Assembly: GCA_964524295.1 (NCBI GenBank)
Contig: CAZGCW010000068.1
Location: 1 to 17,859 of the forward strand
Direction of reading: 5' to 3'
DNA from: UBA9926 sp964524295
GTDB lineage: Bacteria > Pseudomonadota > Gammaproteobacteria > Pseudomonadales > Azotimanducaceae
Length of the DNA stretch: 17,859 bases
Below the pieces are notes generated by a model. That model was not told the origin of the DNA and searched no databases. It saw only the letters and a list, made by a program, of their open reading frames with translations. The position numbers and the translations under genes were made by a program. Positions 16,244 to 17,859 of the stretch are shown piece by piece (the stretch's first letter is position 1; each line of letters opens with the position of its first letter).

Positions 16244-17727
16244 AATACTTCTCCAACAAGCTCCAGAGCATATTTCTTTTCCAAAAGCTTTGCCGAGCTT
16301 GACCTACCGGTTTCTCTTAAACGTTTAAGATAGTCAGGCAATTGACCGCGAACATGATAAGGGCCACCTTCTTTTATCACATTCTCCAAGGGGTCCCTGC
16401 CTCTGGCAGCCAACGGCATCATTTCAGACTGCCAACGGCTCAACCGAGACAGGCCGTCTTCAACCAACTGCGGGCTTTGATCTGCCAGATTAGTTTGTTC
16501 ATGCGGATCCTTTACAACATCAAACAGCATTAATTCATCATAAAGATGATAACCATCGTGTAATGTCTTGATCAGCAGATTATCTTTCCAGCGAACACTC
16601 CGCTGGCAGGTCCAGGCGCCTTGCGATAGAACCAGATAGTCCCTTCCCTGATCCATATCCGCATGAAGACTGTCTGCAAAGCCCCGACCATCCCAGGAAC
16701 GAGGTACCTCCCCACCCAACAGTTCGATTAATGTCGCACTCACATCAATCTGGTAGTGCAGACCATTCAACTGTCGTCCAGCGAATTCCGGTTGGCCAGG
16801 CCATTTAAGCAGCAAAGGCACCCTGGCAGTACACCAATCCGCAGTTTGATGATCGCCATACACATTGAGTTCTCCAAGGGTTTCACCGTGGTCAGAAGAC
16901 AGCATAACAGCGGCTTCATCGAGTAGGTTTCGATCTGCAAGCTCATTTAAAATTCGGCCAACATAGGTGTCTGCATACAAAACACCGGTATCGTAGCCGT
17001 CAAACATTTTCCTGACGGCACTCATATCCGGAATTTCTTGGGGTTGTCGTGGCCAACGCGCTGCAGCGCTTGACTTGGGTGCAAAGCCATTACATTCCCT
17101 TGCTGAATGTGGTCCAGCACCCTTCCAGTGAGCAAGGCGAACTTGTTCAGTCAACCAACTGGGTAAAGACTGGTCTGCAAATGGATCCCCAAAACTAGCG
17201 GGAGCCCGATACGGCGTATGCGGGTCCCAAAGATGAATATGTAAAAACCAATTATCTTGATCGGCATTTCGATTCAACCAATCCTGGACCAATTCAAAGA
17301 CTTCATCTGCGGATTCAAGGCCAAAACTACCAGGCACACGAATCACTTCATCAAAGCCGGCATGCCAGTGAAATGCCGAATGGCGTTGTGCAAAAGAGGA
17401 TATGCTGACCGTTCGCATACCCTGACGTTTTAGCTGAGTCGGAAAGCTGGTTAACTGCAGTTGCGACCAGAACGCACGTCCAGGCCCCTCTATCACCGGA
17501 TCAGCATCGGTTCCACCATGATTTACGACGCCATTATGAATACCGAAACGACCGGTTAGTAAAGCACTTCTACTTGGCAAACAGGGCGTATCAGAGGCAT
17601 AAACTTCATTAAACTGTAGGGCTGTTTTTGCCAGTGCATCGATATTGGGAGAGGTGTTCCGATGATAACCATAACAACCCAGATGATCTGCTCTTAAGGT
17701 ATCAATATCGATATAAATTAGTCTCAT
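16240..17727 (-). CDS. Sulfatase (formylglycine-type, alkaline phosphatase superfamily)
   Basis: A 495-residue sulfatase, of usual length. The active-site motif CLPSR (residues 49-53) is the CxPxR signature whose cysteine is converted to formylglycine by a separate maturase, not present in this window. Metal ligands are visible in DIDTLRADHLGCYG (7-20) and in SSDHGE (277-282), and HLWDPHTPY (165-173) is also characteristic. There is no signal peptide, so it is probably cytoplasmic. Related enzymes cleave sulfate esters or phosphonate/phosphate monoesters, so the substrate is open. A longer frame begins with GTG at 17742, but the ATG at 17727 is better placed, with GAGG nine bases upstream. 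It is the first gene of an apparent operon with the SDR (4-base overlap) and the aminotransferase. Confidence 0.92.
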   Translation of the reverse strand: MRLIYIDIDTLRADHLGCYGYHRNTSPNIDALAKTALQFNEVYASDTPCLPSRSALLTGRFGIHNGVVNHGGTDADPVIEGPGRAFWSQLQLTSFPTQLKRQGMRTVSISSFAQRHSAFHWHAGFDEVIRVPGSFGLESADEVFELVQDWLNRNADQDNWFLHIHLWDPHTPYRAPASFGDPFADQSLPSWLTEQVRLAHWKGAGPHSARECNGFAPKSSAAARWPRQPQEIPDMSAVRKMFDGYDTGVLYADTYVGRILNELADRNLLDEAAVMLSSDHGETLGELNVYGDHQTADWCTARVPLLLKWPGQPEFAGRQLNGLHYQIDVSATLIELLGGEVPRSWDGRGFADSLHADMDQGRDYLVLSQGAWTCQRSVRWKDNLLIKTLHDGYHLYDELMLFDVVKDPHEQTNLADQSPQLVEDGLSRLSRWQSEMMPLAARGRDPLENVIKEGGPYHVRGQLPDYLKRLRETGRSSSAKLLEKKYALELVGEVL

Positions 17728-17859
17728 AAGCTCAGGCCTCACTCACTGGTAAAAAATGATAACCCTGATATTGACACTTCCGCTCACTATTGTCAGACCC
17801 GGAGTCACAATCAATAAAAATTTAACTTCCCGCTGGTTACTAGAATCATTAAAATGACT

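Overview
The window looks like chromosomal DNA of a free-living, probably marine, gammaproteobacterium. This is an inference from gene content: a PilY1-type type IV pilus adhesin carrying cadherin-like modules, together with an oxidative catabolic gene set (acyl-CoA dehydrogenase, several short-chain dehydrogenases, a phytanoyl-CoA dioxygenase-family oxygenase, a luciferase-like flavin oxidoreductase, an omega-aminotransferase and a sulfatase). Base composition is roughly balanced. I see no rRNA or tRNA gene, CRISPR array, phage gene or transposase.

Layout. (1) 1-4151, minus: one large pilY1-like gene, cut by the left edge and broken by a frameshift near 1991. (2) 4549-5811, minus: a serine hydrolase of the class C beta-lactamase/esterase family. 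(3) 5967-7259, minus, an acyl-CoA dehydrogenase, and 7421-8197, plus, a short-chain dehydrogenase (SDR) with a TTG start; the two diverge from a shared 161-bp promoter region. (4) 8356-9393, minus: a phytanoyl-CoA dioxygenase-family oxygenase with several palindromes upstream. (5) 9564-9999, minus: a frameshifted short gene with a membrane anchor and a domain resembling the dimerization domain of alkyl-sulfatase metallo-hydrolases. (6) About 10.0-11.6 kb: a gene-poor stretch holding one small conserved-looking ORF (58 aa), a hairpin-rich segment with a long start-less open frame, a direct repeat and a decayed-looking frame. (7) 11616-12647, plus: a luciferase-like monooxygenase family gene, preceded very closely by a terminator-like hairpin. 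(8) 12988-17727, minus: a catabolic cluster read from right to left as sulfatase, SDR (ATGA overlap with the sulfatase), class III aminotransferase, then a second SDR after a 259-bp gap.

How the genes may work together. The sulfatase, SDR, aminotransferase and SDR set reads like a small pathway that removes a sulfate (or related) ester, oxidises the freed alcohol and transfers an amino group. The acyl-CoA dehydrogenase, divergent SDR and oxygenase fit breakdown of a lipid or branched acyl compound. The substrates cannot be told from sequence alone. The most unusual parts are the two frameshifted genes, the gene-poor 10.0-11.6 kb region and the overlapping hairpins in front of the luciferase-like gene.
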